Part shown: piece by piece, positions 62,093-64,000 of the stretch | Position numbering within the stretch: the first letter of the stretch is position 1 | How the letters are laid out: each line of letters begins with the position of its first letter | Source: an uncultured Caryophanales bacterium | GTDB taxonomy: Bacteria > Bacillota_I > Bacilli_A > RF39 > UBA660 | NCBI GenBank assembly: GCA_947302515.1 | Contig: CAMYVT010000003.1 | Span: 1 to 64,000, forward strand | Reading direction: 5' to 3' | Length of the DNA stretch: 64,000 nucleotides | Notes under the pieces: model-generated | Databases searched by the model: none | The model's input: only the letters and a program-made list of their open reading frames with translations | Told to the model about the DNA's origin: nothing | Made by a program: the position numbers and the translations under genes

Positions 62093-62099
62093 ATATAAT
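62072..62099 (+). promoter_or_regulatory. Promoter of the 62126 transcription unit
   Basis: TTGACA (62072-62077), a 16-bp spacer and TATAAT (62094-62099), the best match to consensus in the window. Confidence 0.75.
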
Positions 62100-62125
62100 T
62101 AATTATGGTAGGAAGTGATTAAAAA

Positions 62126-63496
62126 ATGTTTAAAAAGATATTAAGAATATTTTTTAAAATTATGTTTTTCTTACTATTAATTGCTTTTGCAGTTGGTTTA
62201 ATATTATTTGGATTATATTATGGTAAAATTAGTGATAAAGAATATATTTTTGGTAATATGGTAGATATGGTTTTTGATAAGACTGAAAGTATATTTACTA
62301 TAGATAAAGATTATATTACAGGTGATAATTTTTCTGTTGATGGGTCTATTAAAATGACTTTATCTAGTGAAGAATATAAAAATAAAAGTGTTACTGATAT
62401 AGAATTTAAAAAGAAAAATAATATGCTTAATAATTTATCTAAAATGGATACTACATTTAAAGTTCAACATGATAAAAAGCATGAACAGGTATATGCTGAA
62501 TTAGATGAGAAGATAGGTAATGAAGAGATTTTTGCAGGTAAATATTATGTTGCTAATTCTACTAGATATTTCTTTGTAAATTCTATCTTAAAAAATTATG
62601 TTAATGATGGTAGTAATACATATTTTGAATCTTATAAAGAAGATATTACTACTACTGATAATATTAACTATTTATATAATTTTATTAGAGATTCAATTAA
62701 GAATAATATTAATAATGAAGTATTAAGCGGATATGATGTTGATACTTTAGTGGGTGATCATACTATTAAAGCTGGACAAATATCTTATCGTATTACTGAT
62801 AAAAGTTATAAACAATTATTAAAGGGTATTTTAAAAGATTTAAAGAAGGATGAAAGAGCTCATCAAATTCTTTCTGTGATATATCCTAATTTAGATGATT
62901 TAAAAGTAAATGAAAAGAAAAAGTATTTTAAGAGTAATGAGAGTTATACTATAAGTGTTTATGTTTCTAAACCTATGTTTAAACCTGTTAAATATGAAGT
63001 TGTTTATTTAAAAGATGATCAAAAGAATATTTATACATATGAGGGTGATAAAAAAGATGGTATTTTCTATTATTCGGAGAATAATGAAGTTAAATATCGT
63101 GCTACTTATCATTCTACTGATAAGAAAATAGATGTTTTAGTATATAATAGAAGTAATGAAGAAATTGGTACAATTAAAGGTGAAAAAGATAAGAACAGTT
63201 TAAGTCTTATTTTAACTTTAGATTTAGGAGATAAGAATTATGATATTTCTTATTCTTCTAAAAATAAAGATTTAAAAAATAAATCTTATACTAGAGAGGA
63301 TCTTCTTACATTTAAAATAATGGATGAAAAGATTGTTAAAATACAAGGTAATGTAGAATGTATTTCTAAAATTACTAATAAAGTAAAGATAATGGAGGAC
63401 ACTTCATCTTCTGAACTTCGTTCTACTTTAACTGATGAAGATAATAATAAAATTGATACTATAAAAGATAGAGTAAAAGAAAGATTGGAAAAATAG
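62126..63496 (+). CDS. Anchored envelope protein of unknown function, 456 residues
   Basis: One N-terminal span (about 10-32) and a long extracytoplasmic part of repeated beta-rich, Lys/Asp/Asn-rich segments (DNFSVDGSIKMTLSSEEYKNKS; KIDVLVYNRSNEEIGTIKG). No Cys-based lipobox and no known motif. It resembles large secreted proteins that fold as beta-sheets around lipids or glycans, but this is only an impression. AGGAAGTGATT precedes the ATG. Followed 11 nt later by another anchored protein. Confidence 0.7.
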   Translation: MFKKILRIFFKIMFFLLLIAFAVGLILFGLYYGKISDKEYIFGNMVDMVFDKTESIFTIDKDYITGDNFSVDGSIKMTLSSEEYKNKSVTDIEFKKKNNMLNNLSKMDTTFKVQHDKKHEQVYAELDEKIGNEEIFAGKYYVANSTRYFFVNSILKNYVNDGSNTYFESYKEDITTTDNINYLYNFIRDSIKNNINNEVLSGYDVDTLVGDHTIKAGQISYRITDKSYKQLLKGILKDLKKDERAHQILSVIYPNLDDLKVNEKKKYFKSNESYTISVYVSKPMFKPVKYEVVYLKDDQKNIYTYEGDKKDGIFYYSENNEVKYRATYHSTDKKIDVLVYNRSNEEIGTIKGEKDKNSLSLILTLDLGDKNYDISYSSKNKDLKNKSYTREDLLTFKIMDEKIVKIQGNVECISKITNKVKIMEDTSSSELRSTLTDEDNNKIDTIKDRVKERLEK

Positions 63497-63507
63497 GAGG
63501 ATTTTAT

Positions 63508-64000
63508 ATGGAAAAGAAAGAAAAGAAAACTACACCAAAGAAAGAGGATAAAACTACACCAAAGAAAGCTGATAAAAAGAAAAAAGTAGTTAAAGAAACA
63601 GTAGAAAAAAGAGATAAAGAAATAAAGAGTGCTTTACCTAATGATGAACCTTTTGGAATTAAATTTAAGAGATTTGTTTCTTCTTATAAATTCTTATATA
63701 GTGCATTTATAGTACTATTTATAGTAGTTATTGTTCTTGCTTGTTTAGTTTTTACTCAAAGTAATAGAGTTAAGGCTAATAGAAGTAATATTGTTTTCTC
63801 TATAATGGATAAGAATACTAATAATTATATTAATTTGGAACTTGCAGGATTAGTAGGACAAGAATATACATTAAAAGTTACTAATTTTAGAAATAATAAA
63901 ATTAATAAAAGTGGTGCAGAATATACAATAGATGTTACTAATGATACTGATGTTCAAATTGAAATTTTAAAAGATGGTAAAGGAGAAAACTTAATGACTG
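63508..64000 (+). CDS. Anchored envelope protein, cut by the window end
   Basis: The visible 164 residues start with a lysine-rich tract containing a short repeat (KTTPKKEDKTTPKKADKKK), then one membrane span (about 66-88), then a beta-rich domain with EYTIDVTNDTDVQIEIL that recalls the TasA-like core. The layout resembles the protein at 20131. AGGAGG lies 7 nt before the ATG. The end lies outside the window. Confidence 0.7.
   Translation, partial: MEKKEKKTTPKKEDKTTPKKADKKKKVVKETVEKRDKEIKSALPNDEPFGIKFKRFVSSYKFLYSAFIVLFIVVIVLACLVFTQSNRVKANRSNIVFSIMDKNTNNYINLELAGLVGQEYTLKVTNFRNNKINKSGAEYTIDVTNDTDVQIEILKDGKGENLMT

Noticed and set aside
1..64000. CRISPR arrays, insertion sequences, prophage and tRNA genes
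   Set aside because: Looked for by eye on both strands. No regularly spaced repeats, transposase or phage genes, or tRNA cloverleaf was found. The only recombinase is the housekeeping XerC.

Overview
The window is strongly AT-rich, densely coded and almost entirely bacterial housekeeping in style. Most genes lie on the + strand, Shine-Dalgarno sites are G-rich, and intrinsic terminators with long U tracts separate the operons. A sortase, an LtaS-like phosphoglycerol transferase, a T-box leader, LexA with a GAAC-N4-GTTC SOS box, a SecDF fusion, ComN, YqeG/YqeH and DivIB all point to a Gram-positive Bacillota. UGA, UAG and UAA all act as stops, so this is the standard code and not that of Mycoplasma. 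The gene order rbgA-rnhB-topA-xerC and comN-secDF-rel-dtd matches Bacillus-type chromosomes with many intervening genes missing. That suggests a reduced genome, perhaps an uncultured gut lineage of Bacilli (inference; no rRNA is present to place it). No tRNA, rRNA, CRISPR array, prophage or insertion sequence was seen.

Layout. 0-7 kb: rbgA, a HipA-like kinase, an RNase HII with an extra nucleotidyltransferase-like domain, topA, an unknown protein with a possible sliding-clamp motif, and xerC. 7-13 kb: comN, secDF, rel, dtd and an AI-2E-family permease. 13-16 kb: a small membrane protein, a class B sortase and a zinc metallopeptidase. 16-19 kb: a T-box-controlled hisS-aspS operon whose AspRS is of archaeal type. 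18.8-21 kb: two candidate stand-alone RNAs and two secreted or anchored beta-rich proteins. 21-28.5 kb: an unknown protein, tcdA, lexA with a divergent SOS-controlled 53-residue membrane protein, polA, mutM and pyk. 28.5-34.5 kb: an LtaS-like operon ending in a TasA/camelysin-like protein, then gmk and tmcAL on the minus strand. 34.7-46.6 kb: murG-murB-divIB, two GT-C membrane glycosyltransferases, a micro-protein/methyltransferase/sulfatase cassette, ftsA-ftsZ and arginase. 46.7-56.6 kb: murE, a second HEXXH protein, VanZ, a flippase, two zinc-ribbon proteins, a peptidoglycan deacetylase, yqeG-yqeH and a TasA-like gene broken by an amber stop. 56.8-64 kb: mraZ-rsmH-ftsL-pbp2, followed by four unknown anchored envelope proteins, the last cut by the window end.

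The dominant theme is the cell envelope. Peptidoglycan and division genes are split into three blocks (34.7-37.4, 43.2-48.1 and 56.8-60.6 kb), and surface-polymer and secreted-protein genes sit between them. The most interesting items are the LexA-controlled micro-protein, the roughly 190-nt structured RNA with its own promoter, the T-box with overlapping Asp/His codons, the micro-protein/methyltransferase/sulfatase cassette inside the division cluster, and the family of TasA-like proteins with a constant N-terminal half and variable C-terminal halves. Gene calls rest on motifs read by eye; no database search was made.
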